DNA of 32,988 nucleotides from an uncultured Lachnospiraceae bacterium (GTDB taxonomy: Bacteria; Bacillota; Clostridia; Lachnospirales; Lachnospiraceae): assembly GCA_902797025.1 (NCBI GenBank), contig CADBRN010000032.1, positions 1 through 32,988 of the forward strand, in the 5' to 3' direction. The position numbers and the translations under genes were made by a program. This document shows positions 24,705-32,716 of this stretch, piece by piece; the first letter of the stretch is position 1, and each line of letters starts with the position of its first letter. The notes beneath the pieces were generated by a model. That model had not been told where the DNA came from, did no database searches, and worked only from the letters and a program-made list of their open reading frames with translations.

Positions 24705-26663
24705 TCAGCCGGCGGAAAACTGCGAGTTATACAGATCTGCATAGAATCCATTTTTCGCCAGCAGTTCTTCGTGAGTGCCCTGCTCCACAATATCGCCGTG
24801 GTTGAGCACCAGAATCAGATCTGCGTTGCGGATCGTGGAAAGCCGGTGCGCGATAACAAAACTGGTTCTCCCTTTCATCAGGCGGTCCATAGCGCTCTGG
24901 ATCAGCTGTTCGGTCCTTGTATCGACCGATGAGGTCGCCTCATCCAGAATCAGCACCCGCCGGTCGGCGAGCATCGCCCGGGCGATCGTGAGCAGCTGCT
25001 TCTGTCCCTGGGACACATTCGTTGCATCTTCATTTAATACCATATCATATCCGCCTGGAAGTGTGCGGATAAAATGGTCGACGTAGGCCGCTTTCGCCGC
25101 CTTCCCGACCTCTTCGTCCGTGGCGTCCGGCCGGCCGTACCGGATATTCTCACGGATGCTTCCGGAGAAGAGCCAGGTGTCCTGCAGTACCATTGCGAAA
25201 TTATTCCGCAGCTCGTGCCGCTCAAAATTCCGGATATCCTGCCCGTCCAGACGGATCTCTCCGCTGTTGACATCGTAAAACCGCATGAGCAGCTTCACGA
25301 TCGTCGTTTTTCCGGCGCCCGTCGGCCCGACAATCGCGATTTTCTGCCCCGGTTCCACATGGGCTGAAAAATCCCGGATAATCACCTGGTCCGGATTGTA
25401 GCCGAAGCGGACCCGTTCGAAATCGACCGCCCCCCGGATCCCGGAATTTTCTTTCACATCTCCGGCGGGCAGCGTCTCCACATTTTCTTTCGCAGGCGCG
25501 GAAAACGATTCCTCATCCGCGGAAAGAAGACGTCCGTCATCTTCCTCTTCTTCGCCAAGGAACTCAAACACACGCTCCGCCGCCGCGGTCATGGACTGTA
25601 CCTGGTTCATCACCTGGGCAAGCTGCGCCAGCGGCTGTTTGACATTCCCGACATACTGGATGAACGCCTGAATATCTCCGACGCCGATCACGCCGCGGAT
25701 CGCCAGTATTCCTCCGGAAATCGCCACACCGGCATATCCGAGATAGCTGATAAAATTCATGACCGGCATCATGATTCCGGAGATGAACTGCGACTTCCAT
25801 GCGGAATCATACAGGTCCCGGTTCGTACGGTCAAATTCTCCAAGCACCACCTTTTCCCTGTTAAAAGCCTTGATCACCAGCTGGCCGGAGAAATCCTCCT
25901 CAATCTGCCCATTGATCATTCCAAGGGAATCCTGCTGCCGTATAAAGTACTTCTGGGATTTTCTGACAACCAGCGCCACCATCACTCCGGATACCGGAAT
26001 CACCACGACTGCGATCAACGTCATCAGGGGCGAAATCGTCAGCATCATGACGACTACGCCGACGATGGTCGCCAAAGATGAAATGATCATGGTGATGCTC
26101 TGATTCAGACCGGTTCCCAGTGTATCTACATCATTTGTAATGCGGGACAGCACATCTCCGTACGGACGGCTCTCAAAGTACTTCATCGGCATCCGGTCGA
26201 TCTTTTCCGAAATTTCCCTGCGCATGCGGTAGGCAACTTTCTGGCTGACCGACGTCATGATCCAGCCCTGAATAAAGCTGAACACCGCGGATGCCGCGTA
26301 CAGTGCGAGGGTAACGATCAGGATATTCCCGATTTTATCAAACCGGATCCCGCCGGTTCCCTGAATCTTCCGCATCAGGCCTTCCGCCAGTTCTGTCGTC
26401 GCGTGCCCCATGATTTTCGGACCGAGCACATTGAAAACCGTAGAAAGCACGGCAAATACAACAACCAGCGCCACCGCGATCCGGTAGCGGCCGATGTACC
26501 GCATCAGTTTTCCGAAAGATTCTCTGAAATTCTTCGGCTTTTCGGCCACCTGATTCCGGCCCGGGCCGTGATGAACCGGTCTCGCGGCGCCCTGCTTCTT
26601 CCGGTATTCCTCCAGCTGCTTTTCTTTCGCGCGCTGTTCCGCGTTCTTCTTATCTTCCTGCAT
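24705..26663 (-). CDS. ABC exporter subunit with consensus ATPase site (heterodimer partner 2)
   Basis: 652 residues from ATG 26663 (GGAGGAGA upstream, overlapping the previous gene by 14 nt); the longer in-frame start at 26801 has no support. A charged cytoplasmic N-terminus (~1-55) is followed by a six-helix ABC exporter domain (~60-370), an acidic linker (EEEEDD, ~370-410) and the ATPase domain. Motifs are Walker A GPTGAGKTT (446-454), Q-loop VLQDTWL, signature VSQGQ (550-554, altered from SGG), Walker B LILDEATS with catalytic Glu, and switch His606 (IAHR). An intact Glu/His with an altered signature is the partner pattern of heterodimeric exporters of the TM287/288, LmrCD and BmrCD type. 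It probably exports drugs or lipids. Confidence 0.93.
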   Translation of the reverse strand: MQEDKKNAEQRAKEKQLEEYRKKQGAARPVHHGPGRNQVAEKPKNFRESFGKLMRYIGRYRIAVALVVVFAVLSTVFNVLGPKIMGHATTELAEGLMRKIQGTGGIRFDKIGNILIVTLALYAASAVFSFIQGWIMTSVSQKVAYRMRREISEKIDRMPMKYFESRPYGDVLSRITNDVDTLGTGLNQSITMIISSLATIVGVVVMMLTISPLMTLIAVVVIPVSGVMVALVVRKSQKYFIRQQDSLGMINGQIEEDFSGQLVIKAFNREKVVLGEFDRTNRDLYDSAWKSQFISGIMMPVMNFISYLGYAGVAISGGILAIRGVIGVGDIQAFIQYVGNVKQPLAQLAQVMNQVQSMTAAAERVFEFLGEEEEDDGRLLSADEESFSAPAKENVETLPAGDVKENSGIRGAVDFERVRFGYNPDQVIIRDFSAHVEPGQKIAIVGPTGAGKTTIVKLLMRFYDVNSGEIRLDGQDIRNFERHELRNNFAMVLQDTWLFSGSIRENIRYGRPDATDEEVGKAAKAAYVDHFIRTLPGGYDMVLNEDATNVSQGQKQLLTIARAMLADRRVLILDEATSSVDTRTEQLIQSAMDRLMKGRTSFVIAHRLSTIRNADLILVLNHGDIVEQGTHEELLAKNGFYADLYNSQFSAG

Positions 26664-28902
26664 GGCGCGTCTCCTCCAGTTCCTTCTCTGAAAGCTGCGA
26701 AGCAGCGATCTCCCTGTATACCTCACAATGATCCAGCAGTTCCCTGTGGGTTCCCAGGCCGGCCATCCGTCCCTCATCCAGTACAAGGATCTGATCTGCA
26801 TTCAAAATAGTGCTTACTCTCTGTGCGACAATGATCTTCGCTGCATCCTTCTCCTGTTCCGACAGTTCTTCCCGGAGCTTTGCGTCGGTTTTCATATCGA
26901 GAGCGGAAAAGCTGTCGTCGAAAACAAGGATTTTCGGATTCTTCGCGATCGCCCGGGCGATCGAAAGCCGCTGTTTCTGACCGCCTGAAACATTTCCGCC
27001 TCCCTGGGAAATATAGCTGTCATACCCTTCTTCCTTCTCTTCGATGAAGTCATCCGCCTGCGCGATCCCGGCCGCGCGCCGGACCTCCTCATCCGAGGCT
27101 TCCGGTCTTCCGAACCGGATATTCGAAGCAATCGTTCCGGAAAACAATGTACCTTTCTGCGGCACAAAACCGATCTCATCACGAAGCTCGTGCAGATCCA
27201 TGGAGCGGATATCGACGCCGTCTACCGTGATGCTTCCCTCCGTGACGTCGTAAAACCGGGGAATCAGGTTTACAAGTGTACTTTTTCCGGATCCCGTGCT
27301 TCCGATCACCGCCGTCGTCTTCCCCGGCTCCGCCGTAAACGTGATTCCCTTCAGCGCATCCATCTCCGCTCCCGGATAACGGAATCCGACATTTTCGAAG
27401 CGGACCACGCCCTTCTTCGCCCCGGCCCTTTCCGGCTGCGCCGGACTCTCAATCGACGTTTCCGTCGAGATGACTTCATTGATCCGCTCCGCGGCCACTC
27501 CCGCTCTCGGCAGCATGATCGACATCGCCGTCAGGATCATAAAGGAGGAAATGATCACCATGGAGTACGTGATAAAGGACGTCATCGCGCCCACCTGCAG
27601 CGTCCCGGCATCCACACGGTGTGCCGCCACCCAGGTGATCAATACGCCGAGACCGCTCATCACAAACATCATGGAGGGCATCATAAAAGTCATCACCCGG
27701 TTTGTGAAAAGCTGTGTGCGCATCAGATCCCGGTTCGCGTCGTCAAACCGCTCCTCCTCGGTTTTCTCTCTTCCGAAGGCGCGGACCACCATGAGGCCGG
27801 TCAATATCTCTCTGGAAACCAGATTCAGCCGGTCCACCAGCTTCTGCATACTCTTGAACTTCGGCATGGCCAGCACGACAAGTGTGAGAATAATACCGAC
27901 GATCACAGCGATTCCGAGCGCGATCACCCAGCTCATATTGGCATGGGACTGGTACACCTTTACGATTCCCCAGACCGCAAGCACCGGCGCATACATCACC
28001 ATTCGAAGAAGCATGGTCGTCACCATCTGGACCTGCTGCACATCATTGGTCGCCCGGGTGATCAGCGACGAGGTCTGGAATTTCTCCATCTCGGCGCTCG
28101 AGTAGCCGACCACATTTCGGAATACCCTGTAACGGAGATCCCGGCCCACGCCGGCTCCGACTCTCGATGCCACGAAGGAAACGGCGATCGCCGCTGCCGC
28201 CATCAGGAGCGCCATCCACATCATCTTTCCTCCGCTCACCCAGAGATACCGTTTCTGCAGACCGCTCACGTCCACGCCAGCCGCTTTTTCCGCATCCGCC
28301 GCATAGCGGATCGCCATCGCCTTCATCGTCTGCTCACCGGTCTTGCTCAGGGTTTCTTCGATCTGCTGCTTCATACCCGCGATCTGGCCTTCCTGCAGCT
28401 GCCCGGCTTCGATCATCTGCCGGATCGCAGGCCTGACATCCACATACGTGGCCTTTTTTCCGCTTTCATCCTCCGCTTCAAAAACACGGACATCAGGGCC
28501 TGCGCCATCCGCCTGGTCCTTTACCATGCCGCGGAATTCCTCCTCAGTCATATGTCCGAGCTGATACGTAAGAACGAGCGGCGTCATAAGATCCTGATCC
28601 AGCTTTTCCAGTTCCTCTTTATCAAGATCATCCCGGACATATTCCCCGCTCTTTTCGGAATAAGAATCCTGCCACTCCCGCTTCTGCGCGTCATCCATGA
28701 AGATCTGCGCTTCCGCATATTCATCTGCCGTGATCTTTGACGGCAGGATATGTTCGATTCCCCTGTTCTGGATTCCGATATCGATGATATTCTGCGTATA
28801 CTGCGGCATCGACATCTCACAGAATCCCTGCACGATCAGAAGCACGGCCAGAAGCAGCACCGATCTCCAGTAATGTTTCAGGTTTGAAAATATGTATCTC
28901 AA
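26650..28902 (-). CDS. ABC exporter subunit with degenerate ATPase site and large extracellular insertion (partner 1)
   Basis: 750 residues, about 150 longer than usual. Helix 1 (~14-32) and helix 2 (~226-248) are separated by a ~190-residue charged, helical insertion predicted outside the membrane, a feature shared with BmrD/LmrD-type subunits. The ATPase domain has Walker A GSTGSGKST (534-542), Q582, canonical signature VSGGQ (638-642) and Walker B ILVFDDS with Asp663 where the catalytic Glu should be. Gln694 (VAQR) replaces the switch His. These changes define the degenerate site of heterodimeric exporters. Its start overlaps the marR stop by 4 nt (ATGA), and its end overlaps the next subunit gene, so all three genes are coupled. 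Confidence 0.93.
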   Translation of the reverse strand: MRYIFSNLKHYWRSVLLLAVLLIVQGFCEMSMPQYTQNIIDIGIQNRGIEHILPSKITADEYAEAQIFMDDAQKREWQDSYSEKSGEYVRDDLDKEELEKLDQDLMTPLVLTYQLGHMTEEEFRGMVKDQADGAGPDVRVFEAEDESGKKATYVDVRPAIRQMIEAGQLQEGQIAGMKQQIEETLSKTGEQTMKAMAIRYAADAEKAAGVDVSGLQKRYLWVSGGKMMWMALLMAAAAIAVSFVASRVGAGVGRDLRYRVFRNVVGYSSAEMEKFQTSSLITRATNDVQQVQMVTTMLLRMVMYAPVLAVWGIVKVYQSHANMSWVIALGIAVIVGIILTLVVLAMPKFKSMQKLVDRLNLVSREILTGLMVVRAFGREKTEEERFDDANRDLMRTQLFTNRVMTFMMPSMMFVMSGLGVLITWVAAHRVDAGTLQVGAMTSFITYSMVIISSFMILTAMSIMLPRAGVAAERINEVISTETSIESPAQPERAGAKKGVVRFENVGFRYPGAEMDALKGITFTAEPGKTTAVIGSTGSGKSTLVNLIPRFYDVTEGSITVDGVDIRSMDLHELRDEIGFVPQKGTLFSGTIASNIRFGRPEASDEEVRRAAGIAQADDFIEEKEEGYDSYISQGGGNVSGGQKQRLSIARAIAKNPKILVFDDSFSALDMKTDAKLREELSEQEKDAAKIIVAQRVSTILNADQILVLDEGRMAGLGTHRELLDHCEVYREIAASQLSEKELEETRHAGR

Positions 28903-29369
28903 GTCTTATCCTCCTTCCCGGATGCCCGGCATTCGGAATAAACCGATTCGGTATTCACATACAGTTCATCCAGCAGCATACAGAGCGCGCGCACCTTCTC
29001 CTCTCCCATTCTCCGGATAATCTCATGGAGCGCCTTCTCCCTCTGTTCTTCGAGCCGGCGAATCTCAGTCAGACCTTTCTCTGTAAATGTAACCAGTGTC
29101 GAACGCCGGTCTTCCGGATCTACGCTTCGTTCCAATATGCCGTCTTCCTCCAGTCCCTTCAATATACGCGAAACTCCGGGGGCCGGCATATCGAGCCTGG
29201 AAACGATATCACTGACGCGCACCTTATGATCCGGGCTGCACTGTAAAATATGCCACGCCGAACCCACTAGGAGCATTTTCCCGCGGCTGATCCCCGAAAC
29301 ACAGTCTATCGCCCGCAGCTTATGAAACTTATGCATAACCCGTATCAATTCTTCTTCCAGCTGATCCAT
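28899..29369 (-). CDS. MarR-family transcriptional regulator
   Basis: 156 residues. A winged helix-turn-helix lies at about residues 45-105 (VRVSDIVSRLDMPAPGVSRILKGLEEDGILERSVDPEDRRSTLVTFTEKG), with the typical DRR wing. The N- and C-terminal helices (1-40, 110-145) dimerise. MarR proteins usually repress neighbouring exporter genes and release DNA on binding a small phenolic or drug-like ligand. Here the gene is first in the exporter operon, and a perfect palindrome lies just downstream of the predicted start site, so autorepression of the whole operon is likely. AAGGAG precedes the ATG. Ligand unknown. Confidence 0.92.
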   Translation of the reverse strand: MDQLEEELIRVMHKFHKLRAIDCVSGISRGKMLLVGSAWHILQCSPDHKVRVSDIVSRLDMPAPGVSRILKGLEEDGILERSVDPEDRRSTLVTFTEKGLTEIRRLEEQREKALHEIIRRMGEEKVRALCMLLDELYVNTESVYSECRASGKEDKT

Positions 29370-29465
29370 AATGTCTCCTTCCTCTCTGTGAACCTCCGAA
29401 ACACAGAAGCCAGATGATCTTTTTGCACCTACGCGAAACAGGGATCATAATTATCACTGCCAACT

Positions 29466-29480
29466 ATTAACACTGTTAAT
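29466..29480. promoter_or_regulatory. Likely MarR operator palindrome
   Basis: ATTAACA-C-TGTTAAT is a perfect 7-1-7 inverted repeat centred about 13 bp downstream of the predicted start of the marR-ABC transcript. Site length, A/T-rich arms and placement fit MarR-family autoregulation. Confidence 0.65.
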
Positions 29481-29493
29481 TAAATCGTTCCAT

Positions 29494-29522
29494 ATAATAC
29501 CCCACTGCTTCCCTTCTGTCAA
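29494..29522 (-). promoter_or_regulatory. Promoter of the marR-ABC exporter operon
   Basis: On the minus strand, perfect TTGACA (29522-29517) and TATTAT (29499-29494) are separated by 17 bp. The start would be near 29486, just before the palindrome. The leader to marR ATG 29369 is about 117 nt. Confidence 0.75.
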
Positions 29523-29544
29523 GAAATGAAAGCAGATATCAAAA

Positions 29545-29655
29545 TTACTCAGCCAGGCGATAATGCCCCCTATCTGTTTTGACCAGAATTTTTTCTTCAC
29601 AAAGTTTTTTCAAAACCCGCTGCAGTTGACGCCGGCTGCAGATGCCCGCCGCAAT
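29545..29655 (-). pseudogene. Possible C-terminal remnant of a winged-helix protein
   Basis: This minus-strand frame reads ICSRRQLQRVLKKLCEEKI then LVKTDRGHYRLAE before a TAA. It looks like the recognition helix and wing of a helix-turn-helix protein (L-x-x-L-x-x-x-x-I-x-x-x-x-RG-Y-x-L). There is no start codon, and TGA TAA stops lie directly upstream in frame, so it cannot be a gene as it stands. It occupies the gap between the marR promoter and the xpt leader. The family cannot be named from 36 residues, and chance resemblance is possible. Confidence 0.35.
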
Positions 29656-29693
29656 TTATCAAATGATCGATAGATGGATCGGGAAAACTGCGG

Positions 29694-29699
29694 TATAAT
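29694..29699 (+). promoter_or_regulatory. Possible -10 element of xpt
   Basis: A perfect TATAAT about 100 bp before the chosen xpt start. The -35 region (TAGATG at 17 bp) is weak. A start near 29706 would make the in-frame ATG at 29709 essentially leaderless and leave a ~95-nt leader to ATG 29802, containing a CCGGA/TCCGG hairpin. Confidence 0.4.
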
Positions 29700-29801
29700 G
29701 TCGTACATATGGCAATCCCTGCTGTCCGGATCTTCATCGTACTCATGTCCGGTATCCGCAGCGGGCCGAAAGGGAAAAAACGGGAAATGAGGCAGAAAGG
29801 C

Positions 29802-30383
29802 ATGAAGGCACTGGAAGAGAAAATCCGCAGAGAGGGACAGGTTCGTCCCGGAAATATCCTGAAAGTTGACGCGTTTTTAAATCATCAGATGGATATCGCA
29901 TTCATCAACGAGATGGGAAAAGAATTCCGGCGGCTCTTCAGCGACCGCCCGATCAATAAGATCTTGACCATCGAAGCATCCGGCATCGGAATCGCCTGTA
30001 TCGTGGCACAGTATTTTCAGGTGCCTGTCGTCTTCGCAAAAAAATCACAGAGCGTCAATCTGGACGGAAGTATCTATACAACGAAGGTCGCGTCTTTCAC
30101 GCATAAAAAAGTATACGATATCCTCGTCTCGAAAAAATTTCTCGGGCCTGAGGATCACATCCTCATCATCGACGACTTTCTCGCAAATGGCTGTGCAGTC
30201 GAAGGGCTGATCCAACTCATCGGCGAATCCGGCGCAACACTTGAGGGCGTCGGAATCTGCATTGAGAAAGGCTTTCAAAAAGGCGGCAGGGAACTCCGAA
30301 AAAGGGGCATCAACCTCCACTCTCTCGCAATCATCGATTCTATGAGTGACAATGATCTCGTATTCCGGGAGGAGGATGTCTGA
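29802..30383 (+). CDS. xpt: Xanthine phosphoribosyltransferase
   Basis: 193 residues from ATG 29802 (MKALEEKIRREG). This start gives the standard family length and N-terminus, with GAGG 9 nt upstream. A longer in-frame start at 29709 would add 31 atypical residues and sits on the predicted transcription start. VRPGNILKVDAFLNHQMD and IEASGIGIACIVAQYFQVPVVFAKKS are typical. The PRPP-binding loop is ILIIDDFLANGCAVEGL, with Cys where Gln is common. The enzyme converts xanthine and PRPP to XMP in purine salvage. No xanthine permease gene follows, although xpt-pbuX pairing is common, and no purine riboswitch consensus was found in the leader. The downstream region holds only gene fragments. Confidence 0.93.
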   Translation: MKALEEKIRREGQVRPGNILKVDAFLNHQMDIAFINEMGKEFRRLFSDRPINKILTIEASGIGIACIVAQYFQVPVVFAKKSQSVNLDGSIYTTKVASFTHKKVYDILVSKKFLGPEDHILIIDDFLANGCAVEGLIQLIGESGATLEGVGICIEKGFQKGGRELRKRGINLHSLAIIDSMSDNDLVFREEDV

Positions 30384-30393
30384 TTCCGGAAAA

Positions 30394-30579
30394 TCACAGA
30401 CTTCCGGAATGAGGAAGCACAAAATACCGGAAATCGACATGGTTTTCTTCCAGAGCACTCTCCAGGCGTTTTGATGCGGCAAAAGGCCGGACTCTGTCAG
30501 GAGCTCCATATGCCACTACAGTTGGAACCGGGTTATGCGCTATCCATTCTGACGCGGCGATCGGCTTTACTTTTTCATC
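30394..30579 (-). pseudogene. Fragment of an alpha/beta hydrolase (esterase/lipase-like), C-terminal part
   Basis: The last ~61 codons of a minus-strand frame read like the end of an alpha/beta hydrolase: AASEWIAHNPVPTVVAYGAPDRV-P (the loop with the catalytic Asp), then ENHVDFRYFVLPHSG. In this family PHSG is normally followed by H, the catalytic His, and ~20 more residues; here it reads SL-stop. The upstream part of the frame no longer resembles the family, and neither nucleophile elbow nor oxyanion region is present. This is a remnant left by deletion, convergent with xpt and ending 10 bp after it. Confidence 0.5.
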
Positions 30580-30620
30580 GCGTTCGGTTTCAGGAATATC
30601 TTCGAGGCGACACCTCCTCC

Positions 30621-30782
30621 TACCACACATTCGGTTTTCTTGAGACCTGGATACGAAGAGGGATGAAAGAGTCTGCAAAGGAGCATGAAGTTATTCTATC
30701 CTATCTATTGTTAGTTGCGCAAAACTATGATATTCTTTGGATGAGCAGGGCATCGCTCATCAAACCAGGCAAAAAGAATTAA
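30621..30782 (+). pseudogene. Possible TetR C-terminal domain remnant
   Basis: In this frame YHTFGFLETWIRRGMKESAKE resembles the dimerisation end of TetR-type regulators (Y-x-x-x-G-x-x-x-x-x-W-x-x-x-G-M-K-x-S). The frame upstream belongs to the opposite-strand hydrolase remnant, and no helix-turn-helix is present. The last ~30 codons do not resemble a family. It is A/T-richer than its surroundings. I consider it a decayed fragment, with chance resemblance possible. From 30783 to 30890 I see no gene. Confidence 0.3.
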
Positions 30783-30900
30783 TCCGAAAAGATTGCACGC
30801 AAGTACCCTTTCACCTTTCAAGATCCAGTACCTCTGGATTCAACGGTCAAACAAGGAAAAAGCAAAGAAAGCAGCATATCCTAAAGGAGAGTAATGGACG

Positions 30901-31524
30901 ATGGGATTTATAAAAGACTTTTTTGGGCAAACGCGCAAGCCGGAAGGTTTGCTGGGCAGGTTCATGCTAAGTACTATGAATTCCGGCCACGCGAAGCTGG
31001 CCGACTGGGGCATGGAGCACTTGTCTGAAATATTACCGGGGGAAATTATTGAGCTGGGATGCGGTGCAGGACGGAACGCCGGAGAACTGCTGAAACGCTA
31101 TCCGGATGCCCGGCTGACAGCGATTGACTACTCTCCTATTTCAGTAGAAAAAGCAGCGAAGTATAACAAAACAAGGATAGCCAGCGGACGCTGCAGGGTA
31201 CAGCAGGGCGATGTGTCGGACTTGCAATTTGAAAAAAACAGCTACGACCTTGCCACCGCCTTTGAGACCATTTACTTCTGGCCGGGGCTTGAAAGATGCT
31301 TTACGCAGGTGGCGAATATTTTGAAACAGGGAGGATTCTTCCTGATATGCAACGAATCAAACGGCAAAGATACCGCTGGCAAGAAGTTCGAAGGCATCAT
31401 CGACGGCATGATCTGCTATACCCCGGAGCAGATCAGGAAGGCACTCAAAAAGGCAGGATTTTCGGAGATCACTACGGACCATCACCCGAACAAACCCTGG
31501 ATCACGGTTCTGGCGAGAAAATAA
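30901..31524 (+). CDS. Class I SAM-dependent methyltransferase
   Basis: 207 residues, starting at ATG 30901 (AAAGGAG 11 nt upstream). Motif I is IIELGCGAGRNAGELL (near residues 49-64), and the acidic residue after strand beta-2 is D in LTAIDYSP. A GDVSDL segment and YDLATAFETIYFWPGLE follow, then the CNESN post-motif near 150. It is a methyltransf_11/25-type enzyme that transfers a methyl group from SAM to a small molecule; the substrate is unknown. The N-terminus (MGFIKDFFGQTRKPEGLLGRFML) is common in small Firmicute methyltransferases of this type. It has no functional neighbours, being flanked by gene fragments upstream and a convergent regulator downstream, which suggests a transferred or rearranged segment. 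Confidence 0.88.
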   Translation: MGFIKDFFGQTRKPEGLLGRFMLSTMNSGHAKLADWGMEHLSEILPGEIIELGCGAGRNAGELLKRYPDARLTAIDYSPISVEKAAKYNKTRIASGRCRVQQGDVSDLQFEKNSYDLATAFETIYFWPGLERCFTQVANILKQGGFFLICNESNGKDTAGKKFEGIIDGMICYTPEQIRKALKKAGFSEITTDHHPNKPWITVLARK

Positions 31525-31590
31525 AAAACTTCCCATATAAAAAAACAACATTTGCCATTTGCGATCAGATTTCGGCAGTCCGCGAACGAT

Positions 31591-32040
31591 TTACAATTTT
31601 CCGGCACACTCTGTCTCTATTTCTTTGTAGAGATCGGAGGTCACATCACTGAGCTTATGCTTTTTCAGGCTCTCTTCAAAATCTTTCTGCACATCCTGCA
31701 ATTTTCCATACAGCGCGGCGTGGATATTCCTTCCGACCGGACACTGAGGATTCGTATTATCATGGAAATGGAAAAGCTCCTCCTTGTTCTTCTCGACCGC
31801 TTCATACACGTCATAAAACGTGATCTGATCCAGCGGTCTGGTGATCGCAATGCCGCCCGGTCCCCTCTTGATTTCAATCAGACCGGCATTCCTGAGGTCG
31901 GACATAAGATTCCGTATGATCACCGGGTTGCTCCCGATGCTTGATGCAAGGAAATCGCTGGTTACCTTTTCCTCTTTTCCGAAATATTCCACCGCCGCCA
32001 GGATGTGAATCGCTATCGTGAATTTCGTTGATATCTGCAT
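31591..32040 (-). CDS. Rrf2-family transcriptional regulator (YwnA-like)
   Basis: 149 residues. The N-terminal MQISTKFTIAIHILAAVEYFGKEEKVTSDFLASSIGSNPVIIRNLMSDLRNAGLIEIKRGPGGIAI is the Rrf2 winged helix with its conserved G-P-GG wing (about residues 1-70). A helical dimerisation region (LDQITFYDVYEAVEK) follows. Only one Cys is in the central region (NPQCPVG), so it does not look like an Fe-S cluster-binding IscR/NsrR type with three spaced Cys. AGGGG precedes the ATG. The truncated gene just upstream on the same strand encodes a YwnB-like NAD(P)-binding protein; such pairs occur together in Bacillus. It probably regulates that neighbour, now broken. Confidence 0.88.
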   Translation of the reverse strand: MQISTKFTIAIHILAAVEYFGKEEKVTSDFLASSIGSNPVIIRNLMSDLRNAGLIEIKRGPGGIAITRPLDQITFYDVYEAVEKNKEELFHFHDNTNPQCPVGRNIHAALYGKLQDVQKDFEESLKKHKLSDVTSDLYKEIETECAGKL

Positions 32041-32122
32041 AAACCGTTTCCCCTCTATCTCTTTTCCTCATCGATCGAGCAGGGCGGCAGATTAACCCTG
32101 CCACGTATCGTTGGTCTTTCGA

Positions 32123-32698
32123 TCAGGCTCTGACTACAGAAATTCTCTGCTGAACGTGATCGCCCTTTTCAATTTCATCAACCATCGCAATGGCATAATC
32201 GGCATAGGAGATAACGCTCTCGCCTTTATCGTTCAGCGTCAACTCCTCGCCGCCGAGCAGATACTTCCCGGTTCTTTCCCCGTCTGCCTGAAAATCTCCG
32301 GCCGGAGAAATATAGGTCCACTTGACGTCTTTCCGCTCACGAAGTTCTGAAAGTGCCTTACCCATTGCGGAAGCCAGCGGCTTGAAGGCATCCGGGAAAT
32401 CCGGTCCTTCCATGACAGTTGCTGTGTGCTCCTTATTGACATAAAGACTTCCGGCGCCTCCTACGATCAGAAGCCTTGTATCTGTTCCGCTCAGGATGTC
32501 GCAGAGGTGCGCAAGAGAAGTGCTGTGAAGCGGAAGCGTCTCCTCTGTCCACGCGCCGAAAGCATCCACAACAGCATCAAACCCCTGAAGATCCTCTGCA
32601 GTCAGATCAAACAGATCTTTCTGGACATAGTGCTGTGCCTTCGTGTTATTTTCCTTTCGTCCGAAGCCCGTCACCTCAAAGCCACGGTTTGAATATTC
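32123..32698 (-). pseudogene. 5'-truncated NAD(P)-binding oxidoreductase (YwnB/NmrA-like)
   Basis: The protein-like frame begins near 32698 (EYSNRGFEVTGFGRKENN) and runs to the TGA/TAA-type stop at 32123, about 190 codons. Conserved parts include LQGFDAVVDAFGAWTEE, LLIVGGAGSLYV, KWTYISPAGDF-ADGERTGKY and SYADYAIAMVDEIE, as in SDR-type NAD(P)H-binding proteins of the YwnB group. The N-terminal ~25 residues, including the Gly-rich dinucleotide motif, are missing. Upstream sequence is a palindromic mobile-element-like segment. A GTG at 32674 could start translation, but the product would lack the cofactor loop. I therefore call it disrupted. It lies 82 bp before the Rrf2 gene. Confidence 0.65.
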
Positions 32699-32716
32699 CG
32701 GTGCGGCGGAGCCGCC

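Noticed and set aside
24694-24716. TCCGCCG/CGGCGGA hairpin at the end of the ABC exporter operon
   Set aside because: It overlaps the stop codon and is not followed by a T-run on the minus strand, so I do not call it an intrinsic terminator.
27190-28740. Plus-strand open frame of 516 codons opposite the ABC exporter
   Set aside because: His/Arg-rich shadow of a well-supported ABC gene, with no recognisable domain and no SD.
29694-29801. Purine riboswitch upstream of xpt
   Set aside because: TATAAT and ATATGGCA look similar to part of the aptamer, but the P2 arms do not pair and the GTTTCTACC and CCGTAAA cores are absent.
30783-30900. Short open frame ending in TAATG before the methyltransferase
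   Set aside because: About 35 basic residues without domain resemblance, start codon or SD; probably just the leader region.
31525-31590. Terminator between the methyltransferase and Rrf2 genes
   Set aside because: A- and T-runs are present, but no convincing stem was found.
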